Origin: Clostridiales bacterium
GTDB taxonomy: Bacteria > Bacillota > Clostridia > Christensenellales > Aristaeellaceae
Length of the DNA: 64,000 nucleotides
Reading direction: 5' to 3'
Assembly (NCBI GenBank): GCA_012837965.1
Contig: DUQF01000006.1
Coordinates: 1-64,000 of the forward strand
Of the stretch, positions 1 to 7,170 are shown one piece after another. The position numbers and the translations under genes were made by a program. Under the pieces are notes generated by a model that worked only from the letters and a program-made list of their open reading frames with translations, searched no databases and was not told where the DNA came from. How positions within the stretch are numbered: the stretch's first letter is position 1; every line of letters begins with the position of its first letter.

Positions 1-7
1 GCTCATG

Positions 8-70
8 GAGAAAGAGTTCCTTTCGAATTATTTGTTTAGCAACAACATTCTATCATGAGAACTCTTTCTC
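8..70. repeat. 11-bp inverted repeat, host flank
   Basis: GAGAAAGAGTT (8-18) is exactly complementary to AACTCTTTCTC (60-70), with a 41-nt loop and a T-rich run after the second arm. It may be a terminator of a gene left of the window. Positions 71-156 show nothing else recognisable. Confidence 0.35.
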
Positions 71-156
71 TTTCCTTTTTCCTCCTAAACTTCTACTCAG
101 TGTCCAAGATGTATGGTACTCCTACAATCCCACAGCAAACTCCGATGCCAAAATCA

Positions 157-185
157 TTGACAATCAGTTTACAATATTATATAAT
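157..185 (+). promoter_or_regulatory. Consensus sigma-A promoter for the tRNA locus
   Basis: TTGACA (157-162) and TATAAT (180-185) are both perfect consensus hexamers with a 17-bp spacer. Transcription should start near 192, just before the degenerate tRNA at 210, and run into the intact tRNA-Val at 370. It lies left of attL, so it is host DNA. Confidence 0.8.
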
Positions 186-209
186 ACTTATACTGCTTTG
201 ATAGCAGAC

Positions 210-285
210 GGTCGCATGGCTCAGTTGGTAGAACACCCTGGTCAAGTTCTCAAGCCCATGACCGGTCGAGTATCTTTCTTGTCTG
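210..285 (+). pseudogene. Degenerate tRNA-Val 5' half
   Basis: The first 28 nt match the 5' end of the intact tRNA-Val 160 bp downstream with one difference, which breaks the D-stem (GAAC in place of GAGC). The sequence then diverges and forms no acceptor-stem partner or proper T-arm; only a GGTCGAG fragment recalls the T-loop. It probably is the 5' piece left when an earlier element displaced the 3' part. It keeps the strong promoter, so it is likely transcribed but not functional. Confidence 0.5.
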
Positions 286-369
286 GCACACTGGTCAACA
301 AGAAGAGATGAACTCAAAGCGGAAGTAGCCGAACGATTTCCGTAAAGAGAGCAAGAAGGTTCGGAATTA

Positions 370-445
370 GGTCGCATGGCTCAGTTGGTAGAGCACCGTG
401 TTCACATCGCGGGGGTCACAGGTTCGAGCCCTGTTGCGACCACCA
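370..445 (+). tRNA. tRNA-Val (anticodon CAC)
   Basis: The 7-bp acceptor stem GGTCGCA/TGCGACC is perfect. The D-stem is GCTC/GAGC, the anticodon stem CCGTG/CGCGG has one wobble pair, and the anticodon loop TTCACAT gives anticodon CAC (codon GUG). The T-arm is ACAGG-TTCGAGC-CCTGT, and discriminator A and CCA are encoded. From position 390 onward the sequence equals the copy at the far end of the prophage, so the 3' part of this functional gene was probably supplied by the phage attP. Confidence 0.95.
390..445. other. attL, 56-bp att core inside tRNA-Val
   Basis: These 56 bp recur without mismatch at 58272-58327, where the upstream 20 nt of the tRNA are absent. Sequence on both sides of the two copies differs. 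This is the signature of integration into a tRNA 3' end with regeneration of the gene at the left junction. Confidence 0.88.
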
Positions 446-447
446 TA

Positions 448-482
448 AACCCTTGAAACACTATGTTTTCAAGGGTTTTCTT
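448..482 (+). terminator. Terminator after tRNA-Val (phage side)
   Basis: AACCCTTGAAA pairs with TTTTCAAGGGTT and is followed by a T-rich run. It lies inside attL, so the phage supplies this terminator. It resembles the hairpin at 58687-58719, while the hairpin right after attR is different. Confidence 0.75.
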
Positions 483-722
483 TGTGTCAAAACTCCACTT
501 GTCCTCTAGGGAAAAATCATATTCTTTTACTTTCGATCTTTACTGAATCTCTTAAAATCCGAACGATTGAATTGTGTGGGATATGTTCATATTCGATGTA
601 AACGGAATGAACCTATCCCATCGTTTACCTCGAAGCGATGTGAACAGCTTGGTTAGAAATATTAGAGATTCCAAGAGGGTTGAATAAATTCCGGATAAGT
701 ATGATGCCCTAAATTCCTAAGC
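483..722. other. Non-coding left-end region of prophage
   Basis: No plausible gene is visible. GCGATGTGAACA at about 637-648 is the reverse complement of 12 nt of the tRNA anticodon arm within the att core (TGTTCACATCGC), so the att core has a short inverted echo about 190 bp inside the element. Confidence 0.4.
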
Positions 723-751
723 TTTACAGTTGGATTAGAATTTGCTACACT
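723..751 (+). promoter_or_regulatory. Promoter for riboswitch-MORN transcript
   Basis: TTTACA (723-728) and TACACT (746-751) are separated by 17 bp. Initiation would fall near 758, leaving a short 5' segment before the first riboswitch helix. Confidence 0.5.
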
Positions 752-770
752 TATTGGGCAATAGAATAAC

Positions 771-858
771 GCCTATGAAGAGTGCGCGAGAGACAAGCTC
801 GTTGACCGCACGGCAACCTGCTAAAATTGGTAAGGTGCCAAAGCTTGACCGATAGGAT
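771..858 (+). promoter_or_regulatory. SAM-I-clan riboswitch (short, variant type)
   Basis: P1 is CCTAT (772-776) with ATAGG (852-856). P2 is GTGCG (782-786)/CGCAC (807-811) with an inner CGAG/CTCG hairpin whose loop is AGACAAG. It is followed by CGGCAACC, a P3 of ACCT/AGGT, then GGTGCCAA and GATGA near the 3' end. The order CGGCAACC...AAGGTGCCAA is the SAM-I core signature. There is no room for a normal P4, so it fits the shorter SAM-I/IV variants. A terminator hairpin follows directly, so SAM-induced termination is the expected mode. Family assignment is by eye. Confidence 0.72.
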
Positions 859-876
859 GAATGATTACATACACTG

Positions 877-909
877 CAGTCCTGTCGGAACGATGGGGCT
901 GTTTTTTTT
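877..909 (+). terminator. Riboswitch expression-platform terminator
   Basis: CAGTCC (877-882) pairs with GGGCTG (896-901, one G-T pair), followed directly by eight T. It lies between the aptamer and the start codon at 952, as expected for a transcriptional riboswitch. Confidence 0.7.
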
Positions 910-951
910 CACCTCTTTATAGACGAAAAATGAAAGGAAGAGGTGTAAACC

Positions 952-1548
952 ATGGAACACGAAAAGAAACCCTATATACTTTTTTCCCACAATCAGGACG
1001 GGGAAATTGCACAGACTCGGATCACACGGGAACAGCTTGGACAAATTTTCTTTAATGAGAAGAACAGGGAATGGGATAATATCCATTTGGCGCTTCCCGA
1101 ACCCGTATGGGACAAAATCTATGAAGACAGCTGTCTAATTTATGAAGGGTTCACGATCGATCAAAAAGCCTTCGGTGCCGGAAAAGCTTTCTATAGGGAT
1201 GGAACACCCATGGCAGAAGGAATATTCGGAATTAAAGGCCTGCTTTACGGAAGAGAGTATTATCCCAGCGGAATCATCCGTTTTGAAGGCAGTTTCAGGC
1301 TGAATCAGGCGTATGGCCCAAACTATCCAATATACGGGTCATGGTTTGACGAAAAAGGAAAGCTCCTATTCCATGGGAAGTTTGAATTTTTTCGCAGCTC
1401 ACTCGGCTATCCACTGATAGATGAACCGAAAGGCTTTAATTTATTTAAAGAATCGGTTTTGAAAGGTCATATCTTTATGTGGGTGGATGCAAGGAAATAC
1501 ATGGCTCAATATCAAGAGGATAACAAAGAATCAGAAAAGGCAAAATAA
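952..1548 (+). CDS. MORN-repeat (YwqK-like) protein under riboswitch control
   Basis: This 198-aa soluble protein has no signal peptide or membrane segment. Residues about 74-145 contain spaced G-x-Y/F-x-x-x-G turns (FGAGKAFYRDG, GREYYPSGIIRFEG, GSWFDEKGKLLFHG) typical of MORN_2/YwqK-type repeats, some annotated as antitoxins. No catalytic motif is visible. GAGGTG precedes the ATG. The gene lies between attL and the recombinase, transcribed toward the latter, and ends at a shared bidirectional terminator. Its leader holds a SAM-type riboswitch, which suggests expression when SAM is low. It is likely a lysogenic cargo gene; function unknown. Confidence 0.75.
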   Translation: MEHEKKPYILFSHNQDGEIAQTRITREQLGQIFFNEKNREWDNIHLALPEPVWDKIYEDSCLIYEGFTIDQKAFGAGKAFYRDGTPMAEGIFGIKGLLYGREYYPSGIIRFEGSFRLNQAYGPNYPIYGSWFDEKGKLLFHGKFEFFRSSLGYPLIDEPKGFNLFKESVLKGHIFMWVDARKYMAQYQEDNKESEKAK

Positions 1549-1552
1549 AAAT

Positions 1553-1586
1553 ACTCCCGCAAGGTTCAGCACCCTGCGGGAGTTTC
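1553..1586. terminator. Bidirectional terminator between convergent genes
   Basis: ACTCCCGCA (1553-1561) and TGCGGGAGT (1575-1583) form a 9-bp perfect stem, A-rich on the left and T-rich on the right. It separates the MORN gene from the convergent recombinase. Confidence 0.8.
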
Positions 1587-1596
1587 CTATCCTTCA

Positions 1597-3177
1597 TTAC
1601 GCCGCAATCTGCATGTATTGCTCTACACTAATTCGGAATTTAATCTCGATTTCATAATTACGCCCAATTTCAATTCGCTCTACTAACCGGGCAATAATCA
1701 TATGCTTGGCTTCATTATTCGCCTCATCGAAAGCTTCAGCCCAAGAAAGCAGGTCGGCAATTTCTTGTTCCGCATCTTTCTCAGAGTTTTTATCGGTATC
1801 AATCTTTGCCTTGGCTTTCTCCATCCGCGCCTTTGCTTTCTGGAGCTTTTCCCTATACTTGGGCATCATGGAATTGATAATATCGATGTCCACAATGTTT
1901 TCTCCTGTGAGGTATTTTATCGTTTGCTCCTCCAGCGCCTCAATTTGCTTATGCGCTTCAAAGTAATCAGCCTCCGCCTGTTTATAGGCCACCTCGTTTA
2001 CGCTGACATGCTTTTCTTTGGCCTTTTCCAGCAAAGCGGCTTCGGGTTTTTGGCGAATGGTAGAAAAAATCCTGCGCACCTCATAGAGAACGGTTTCGTT
2101 AATTGTATCCGCGTTATATGAACTTTGGCCTGCGCAGCTTTCCCTTGCGTTGATTTTTCTATAGCAGCGATAGCAATCTCGCTCATATTCTTTCACCGAA
2201 CCGTCTGACAGCTTTTTTCGTGTGATATTATGGCTGAAAGTCAATCGTGATCCGCAGTCGGCGCAAAAGATCAATCCAGAAAGCAAGCTGCGGGTATCCG
2301 TTCGGGCCGGTACGGTCATTTTATCTCCGAGTTTTGTACAACGTCCCTTAACAGTAGCGATGCACCTTTCAAAAGTAGCATCATCAAGAATGCGCAGGTG
2401 CTCCAGCCTCGGAGAAAGCTTATCACCCATGTGCATGTATCCTATGTAAATGGGATTTTCAATCAACGCTCTGACTGCGGTAGCTCGCCAGAGTGTTTTG
2501 TCCCGCTTTGTCTTGATCCCCTGCTCATTTAGATAATTGGCCACCCGGTTTGTACCGTACCCTTGGTCCGTCAGCAAGCGGAAAATCTCCCGTACAACCG
2601 CAGCTTCATCTTCGTTGATGACCAGATCGCGAACCGGCTGATTTTTCTTGTTTGTCCGTCCCAAATGAACGAGATCGTATCCGTAAGGAACAGACCCGCC
2701 GCGGTAATGACCGTCATCAATCATCTGTAAATGCTTGGTCTTTACGCGGATGGATGTCTTTTCACTTTCTCCGGAAGCTTGCCAGAACCGGATATAGTTC
2801 AGCAGCTTGTCCACATGCGTATCAAAGCGCTGCTCTCCCTCTCGGGTGCTCCATACCTCAATACCTTGCTGGACAAACCACTGTACCACAAAGGGCGTTT
2901 CATCCTCACGCCTACCTAAACGATCAAACATGAAAACAAGAAGAATATCAAACTCCCTGGCGATGGCTTTCTTTTTGATTTCAATAATCGCATCACGCGC
3001 ATTGGTGCTGACCTTATAGCCAGAAACACCTTTTTCAGAAATCTCATCAACAATTTCCCAATCCGGATGGGTAGCAACATAATCTCTGCATGCGATCCTT
3101 TGCATGGGAATATCGTCATGATCTACCTGACCGACTGTGGAGACACGATACAGGCAAAGTACTCGTTTCACTATCAT
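1597..3177 (-). CDS. Large serine recombinase (phage integrase)
   Basis: Site-specific recombinase expected to integrate and excise the prophage. The N-terminal resolvase domain has the nucleophile in YRVST (Ser13 from the chosen ATG) and the conserved FDRLGR-type region. It is followed by a Recombinase domain (about 165-280), a zinc ribbon (CADCG...CYRCY...C, about 305-350) and a long C-terminal coiled coil (about 390-480). At about 526 aa it is a normal size. The ATG overlaps the stop of the upstream HTH gene (TGATG), indicating translational coupling. It is the only integrase-type gene in the window, yet the att repeat is a 56-bp tRNA 3' end, more usual for tyrosine integrases. Confidence 0.93.
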   Translation of the reverse strand: MIVKRVLCLYRVSTVGQVDHDDIPMQRIACRDYVATHPDWEIVDEISEKGVSGYKVSTNARDAIIEIKKKAIAREFDILLVFMFDRLGRREDETPFVVQWFVQQGIEVWSTREGEQRFDTHVDKLLNYIRFWQASGESEKTSIRVKTKHLQMIDDGHYRGGSVPYGYDLVHLGRTNKKNQPVRDLVINEDEAAVVREIFRLLTDQGYGTNRVANYLNEQGIKTKRDKTLWRATAVRALIENPIYIGYMHMGDKLSPRLEHLRILDDATFERCIATVKGRCTKLGDKMTVPARTDTRSLLSGLIFCADCGSRLTFSHNITRKKLSDGSVKEYERDCYRCYRKINARESCAGQSSYNADTINETVLYEVRRIFSTIRQKPEAALLEKAKEKHVSVNEVAYKQAEADYFEAHKQIEALEEQTIKYLTGENIVDIDIINSMMPKYREKLQKAKARMEKAKAKIDTDKNSEKDAEQEIADLLSWAEAFDEANNEAKHMIIARLVERIEIGRNYEIEIKFRISVEQYMQIAA

Positions 3178-3539
3178 CACCCCTGTCTGTATTTCGAGCG
3201 CATCAGAATTCCCAGCACTTCAGGGATAGCATCATCATCTGCGCTTTTCGCGAACGTCAATTTGACTTTGCATGTTTTCCGAACGGCAGAAAAGCTAGTA
3301 TTTTCAATGCTTTTAGCCCTTTCGGTCACAGTACTATTACCTCTGTTTTTGATATTTATCAAGTCAATATCGGACGATGTTCCAGATCGGCTGCCAGACG
3401 CCCTATTACCGCCCAAACGATTCCGTCTGCAAAAAGTCTTGACGGTATTTATTGATATATTCATATCGCTCGCGATGGCATTATAGCTCTTGCCTTCACT
3501 GCGCATAATAATGATTTTCCTCTGCTCCAAATCAGTCAT
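3177..3539 (-). CDS. Small HTH protein co-transcribed with recombinase
   Basis: A 120-aa protein. Residues about 1-45 form a sigma-region-4-like or homeodomain-like helix-turn-helix (SEGKSYNAIASDMNISINTVKTF). The rest is basic and serine-rich and ends in a short conserved-looking tail. The start follows GGAGG with 7-nt spacing. Such small HTH proteins often precede serine recombinases in clostridial elements and may regulate or direct the recombinase; that role is inference. Its leader carries one copy of the CCGGAAAA-N10-AACTGTCCG motif. Confidence 0.75.
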   Translation of the reverse strand: MTDLEQRKIIIMRSEGKSYNAIASDMNISINTVKTFCRRNRLGGNRASGSRSGTSSDIDLINIKNRGNSTVTERAKSIENTSFSAVRKTCKVKLTFAKSADDDAIPEVLGILMRSKYRQG

Positions 3540-3578
3540 CAGATTTCCTCCAATCTGAAGGATTGTCTCCTTCACCAT

Positions 3579-3609
3579 CTTACGGACAGTTGGAGCGAGG
3601 CTTTTCCGG
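3579..3609 (-). promoter_or_regulatory. CCGGAAAA-N10-AACTGTCCGTAAG motif, copy 1
   Basis: Read on the minus strand, CCGGAAAA, a 10-nt variable spacer and AACTGTCCGTAAG lie 39 nt upstream of the HTH-recombinase operon start. Three more copies with the same 10-nt spacer lie at 42560-42759 in front of the two replication operons. Confidence 0.65.
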
Positions 3610-3617
3610 TTTGCCAA

Positions 3618-3649
3618 TTAAAAAAAGGGCCCTGCCGAAGCAAAGCCCA
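3618..3649 (-). terminator. Terminator of the lysis/late operon
   Basis: On the minus strand GGGCTTTGC-TTCG-GCAGGGCCC forms a 9-bp stem with a TTCG loop followed by a run of T. It separates the end of the late operon (endolysin) from the recombinase operon. Confidence 0.85.
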
Positions 3650-3657
3650 GAATAGTT

Positions 3658-4584
3658 TTAATTGTTTAAGATTTTACTGAAAGTATCAGACACCCACCCA
3701 ACGCAGCTGTCAGCCTTTATAGCAAACCAGCCGTTATCAGCGATTGCTACATAAGGGAAACGATCCCCGTTTGATGCGAATGCAATCCGCTCATACGATG
3801 TGTCGTTACCCGAGTGGATACCAACGGTCTCTACGGAAGTAATGATGACAAATCGCTCGGAAGGAAGGGGCTCTTGAGAAACATCAGCATCTAATTCTTT
3901 TGTCATAGCTGCCCTTGTGATAGGGCCGTATTTCCCATCAACCTTTACATCGGCTTGTTCCTGAAAGCTGCGCAGTGCCGTTTCCGTTTCTGCGCCAAAC
4001 TTGCCGTCCGCACCGTATTTAGGAAGGCTGAACCCGAGCTTCAATAGGCTTTCCTGCAGAACTTTCACATCATCACCTTGGCTCCCTTTGCGCAAAATTG
4101 GAATGAAAAGCTCTGTGGATTGCTCATCATACAGCACATCCTTCAACTCGCCCCACTCATCCCAATGGCTGAGCTTGCTGGTAACCACACCAGTTTGGGT
4201 GCTCCGAGCTTCGATCACCGTATCATTCCCAACAAAAAGACCAATGTGATGTCGATTGCCATTCTTTAATAGAAAAACCGCCGTCCCCAGACGAAGCCGA
4301 GTATTTGAGGTCAGCTTCCCTTGTGCGCTGCAGTATTTATTCCAAATGGTGTTGGAACCATGGTAAATGCTCCCGCCCAGTTCCCGAAAAGCCCAAGCAA
4401 AAAGGCCGCTGCAATCAGCGACCCTTTTGCCAATCCATCGGCTGCCATACTGGACCGTCATAGAACGGGTGGACGCATTTTGCTTTGCCTGCGTCCAAGT
4501 CGCTCCTGACTGTCCCCATATGTAACCCCAGCCTTCGTCCAACGCCTGCCTAAACTTGGCAATCAAGGCTTCAGCAGAAATCAT
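3658..4584 (-). CDS. Endolysin: NlpC/P60 peptidase with PG-binding domain
   Basis: Cell-wall hydrolase for lysis, 308 aa. The N-terminal NlpC/P60 domain has nucleophile Cys58 in ADCSGLFAW and the catalytic His in RHHIGLFVG (about 112). Residues about 170-235 form a PG_binding_1 domain (KGSQGDDVKVLQ...YGADGKFGAETETALRSFQ). The C-terminal about 70 residues look like an SH3-type wall-binding module. No signal peptide, as usual for holin-dependent endolysins. It overlaps the holin stop by 4 nt and is the last gene of the late operon. Confidence 0.92.
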   Translation of the reverse strand: MISAEALIAKFRQALDEGWGYIWGQSGATWTQAKQNASTRSMTVQYGSRWIGKRVADCSGLFAWAFRELGGSIYHGSNTIWNKYCSAQGKLTSNTRLRLGTAVFLLKNGNRHHIGLFVGNDTVIEARSTQTGVVTSKLSHWDEWGELKDVLYDEQSTELFIPILRKGSQGDDVKVLQESLLKLGFSLPKYGADGKFGAETETALRSFQEQADVKVDGKYGPITRAAMTKELDADVSQEPLPSERFVIITSVETVGIHSGNDTSYERIAFASNGDRFPYVAIADNGWFAIKADSCVGWVSDTFSKILNN

Positions 4585-5042
4585 ACGCCATCACCTTCAT
4601 TTTCAGGTTTCTTGGGCTGTGTGTTTTGTTCCTCTCTGCCGTGCAGCTGTGCCAGCACATCCTTCAATTTATCAGGAACGGGCAAGCCAATATGCACCAC
4701 GTTTTCCAGTAAAGACAGACCTTCATTGGACAGATAAAATGCGATGATTGCCCCGCGGAGCGCTGACCCTGTGCCCATCACGTTCAGATCCACAACATTG
4801 GCCACACCGACCAGCATCAGGATCAGCACCTTCTTGAAAATGCCCTTGAATCCAACGGCGCTGGACAGCTTCTTATCGAGCACCGCGCACATCACCCCTG
4901 TGATATAGTCCAGCGCCATCAGCACGATCAGCGCAAGCATCATTCCATCTATTCCTCCTATGAAGTATCCCAACCAGCCGCCAACGGCTGTAATTGCGAC
5001 CTGGATCTTTGCCCAGATCAAATCAATCGAAAAGTTCCTCAT
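4581..5042 (-). CDS. Phage holin (Phage_holin_4 type)
   Basis: This 153-aa membrane protein has hydrophobic segments around residues 20-36, 40-55 and 70-85 and a charged C-terminal tail, matching the toxin-secretion/phage-lysis holin family. The chosen ATG (MRNFSIDL) follows AGGAGGAAATAAAC; the longer upstream frame lacks such a site. It permeabilises the membrane for the downstream endolysin. Confidence 0.88.
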   Translation of the reverse strand: MRNFSIDLIWAKIQVAITAVGGWLGYFIGGIDGMMLALIVLMALDYITGVMCAVLDKKLSSAVGFKGIFKKVLILMLVGVANVVDLNVMGTGSALRGAIIAFYLSNEGLSLLENVVHIGLPVPDKLKDVLAQLHGREEQNTQPKKPENEGDGV

Positions 5043-5071
5043 GTTTATTTCCTCCTTGTATTTTTGGTATC

Positions 5072-5098
5072 TAAAAACCGCCCTCACATGAGAGCGGT
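5072..5098 (-). terminator. Terminator between tail fibre and holin
   Basis: On the minus strand ACCGCTCTC-ATGT-GAGGGCGGT is followed by TTTTT. It may let the lysis genes be partly uncoupled from the structural operon. Confidence 0.75.
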
Positions 5099-5127
5099 CG
5101 ATCCCGAGCCTGATGTTTTTTCATTTT

Positions 5128-7158
5128 TTATGTTCCAATAGCAAACCAGTCAACTGGGCGGTTTGTACTGAAGCTGCCTCCGACAACAATGCTGCAGCCG
5201 GTGGTGGTTTTTGAGTGCACCTTGATCGCTCCGTTGTCACCTGACCAGTTGGAACCGGTCGTAGAGTAGGTGACAAACACATAAGGTACACTCGTAAATC
5301 CTGCGGATGAGTAGCTAATGGAAACAGAAGCAGTACCGTTGATCGTCGCTGTGCCCATTGCATACTTGAATGGCAGTCTGGCTTTATCCAGCGTTCCGGA
5401 TGTGATATTTCCTGCGGCATGGTTATGTGAGCTCGCCGCAGCTCCGAGGTTTGCCAGCGTGATGCCGAGGTTTGTTCTGGCATTTGCCGCTGAGGTCGCG
5501 CCCGTGCCACCGTTAGCAACGGGCACCGCTCCGGTCGTGTTTCCAAGCCCGAGAGCATTCCTCGCCGCAGCAACCGTGGTTTGGCCCGTGCCGCCATTGG
5601 CAACAGGCACCGCACCAGTGGAATTGCCAAGGCCTAGCGCGTTTCGTGCAGCCGCAGCCGTGGTTTGACCAGTACCACCGCGGGATATAGGCACGGTTCC
5701 GGCAAGGTTTGTGCTGCCGTGATATAAACCCCAGTCGGGGTTAATCTCGACAGCGTTCTCCCGTTCGGACACTTTGCCGAAAGCCACACCATTGCCTCCT
5801 CGCCTGAAGAAAACAGTGTACGCAGCGGTACCCAGGTTCACGATCTTTTCGACGGTCGTAAAGGCGTCTGTCAGCGTGAACCGAATCTTGTAGGAAGCAT
5901 TGATATCGATAGTACCGCCGCCGATAACAGCGGTAGTATTGTTCGTCAACGCAGTCGCAGTCGAGTAAGCGGAACCGGTACTCAGGCCATATTGCACGGC
6001 CATCGTGCAGGTGTTTTTTCCACTGACGGAAGCAAAAGTCCGGCTTGCTTTCACGGATGCGTAGGTGCCTGTCTCGGATGCTGTCCCCCCAGAGGTACAC
6101 CGGAATGCCTGTGTGGAAGTAAACGAAGGCGGCGAGTATGCGACGACTGAGATCGTTGTGCTGGCAGATGCCGTTCTCCCACGGGAATCAGTCACCTTGA
6201 TCGTGTATGTTATACTGCCGCTGGCATTGATAGGACTGATAGTGAATACATTAGAAGTTTGCGTAGCTGACGCGCCACCGCTGATTGTGTACTGAGCAAT
6301 TGTACTGCCCTGTGCACCGGAAGCAGAAACGGTCAGGGTGATGCCGCTTTTCCCTTCAACGTAAACGCCCCAGGCGGACGGCACCGAGTTGTTGATTCGG
6401 CTGGCCGCCACCGTCAGGCTCGGTACTATCGAGGGTGAAGCCGTGATTGTGAAACTGTAGGTATCTGTTCCGAGATTTGTGCCGCCGGTGGCATAGGTCG
6501 TCACAGATACGGACGCGGAGCCATATGTGGCGTTCGGAATATTTGTCAGCCAGCTAAGCGGGATTGTGTATGATGTGCTGGATGCACCCGCAGCAGTCGT
6601 GGCAGTATAGCTATTGGAACCGAAAGACCACACAACTTTGTGATATACACTGGCAAGGTTGCTGTTGCTGAACGTGACCGTGGAAGCAGTACCCGCCTCT
6701 ACGCTGGAAGTAACCGACACCGATGACTTCGAGTAATTCTGTACGCAGGCTGCGGTAATGATCAGAACAGCATTGTTGCTTGAGTAGGTACATACGTTAC
6801 CGCTCGTGCTTTTGTAGCCATAAATGCCAATGGCAGTATTTGAAGTGCCCACGGACAACAGGCGGTCAAGGCTGAATCCAGAGGGTGTGGTCAGCGAAAT
6901 GGATGTTTTGTCGCTGACCGAAGTCGAAACATAAGCGCGGCCATAATTAGAAAAATCAAGGTATGGGTTATTGCTGGCGGCGCTCCAAAAGGTAGTTCCG
7001 CTCATGTTAATCTTTGCGGAAGATACTGAAACTCCCACGGTATTCAAAGTCGATGGGCTTGTTCTTCGGATGTGCGCGCTGACCGTTTCGCCTTTTGCAT
7101 GGTCCTTATTTGAAGCGTTCAGCGTGATCTCATAGGTTACGGTAAAGGTGTTAGCCAT
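5128..7158 (-). CDS. Tail fibre / DUF859-like structural protein
   Basis: A 676-aa, Ser/Thr/Gly/Ala-rich protein without charged clusters, typical of siphophage fibre or receptor-binding proteins. The N-terminal half resembles the DUF859 siphovirus family. Three repeats of the GGTGQTT-AAARNALGLGN type (about residues 490-570) precede a SSHNH motif and a C-terminal beta-rich domain that probably binds the host surface. AGGAGG precedes the ATG. It sits between Tal and the lysis genes, the usual fibre position. Confidence 0.85.
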   Translation of the reverse strand: MANTFTVTYEITLNASNKDHAKGETVSAHIRRTSPSTLNTVGVSVSSAKINMSGTTFWSAASNNPYLDFSNYGRAYVSTSVSDKTSISLTTPSGFSLDRLLSVGTSNTAIGIYGYKSTSGNVCTYSSNNAVLIITAACVQNYSKSSVSVTSSVEAGTASTVTFSNSNLASVYHKVVWSFGSNSYTATTAAGASSTSYTIPLSWLTNIPNATYGSASVSVTTYATGGTNLGTDTYSFTITASPSIVPSLTVAASRINNSVPSAWGVYVEGKSGITLTVSASGAQGSTIAQYTISGGASATQTSNVFTISPINASGSITYTIKVTDSRGRTASASTTISVVAYSPPSFTSTQAFRCTSGGTASETGTYASVKASRTFASVSGKNTCTMAVQYGLSTGSAYSTATALTNNTTAVIGGGTIDINASYKIRFTLTDAFTTVEKIVNLGTAAYTVFFRRGGNGVAFGKVSERENAVEINPDWGLYHGSTNLAGTVPISRGGTGQTTAAAARNALGLGNSTGAVPVANGGTGQTTVAAARNALGLGNTTGAVPVANGGTGATSAANARTNLGITLANLGAAASSHNHAAGNITSGTLDKARLPFKYAMGTATINGTASVSISYSSAGFTSVPYVFVTYSTTGSNWSGDNGAIKVHSKTTTGCSIVVGGSFSTNRPVDWFAIGT
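5440..5690 (-). repeat. Three tandem GGTGQTT repeats in tail fibre gene
   Basis: About 78-bp units encode GGTGQTTxAAARNALGLGNxTGAVPVAN, two nearly identical and one diverged copy. Such units are common in fibre shafts and are sites of recombination between phages. Confidence 0.8.
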
Positions 7159-7170
7159 GAGGCCTCCTTA

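Noticed and set aside
3540..3617. N-terminal extension of the HTH protein
   Set aside because: Extension runs through a regulatory motif; GGAGG lies correctly only before the ATG at 3539.
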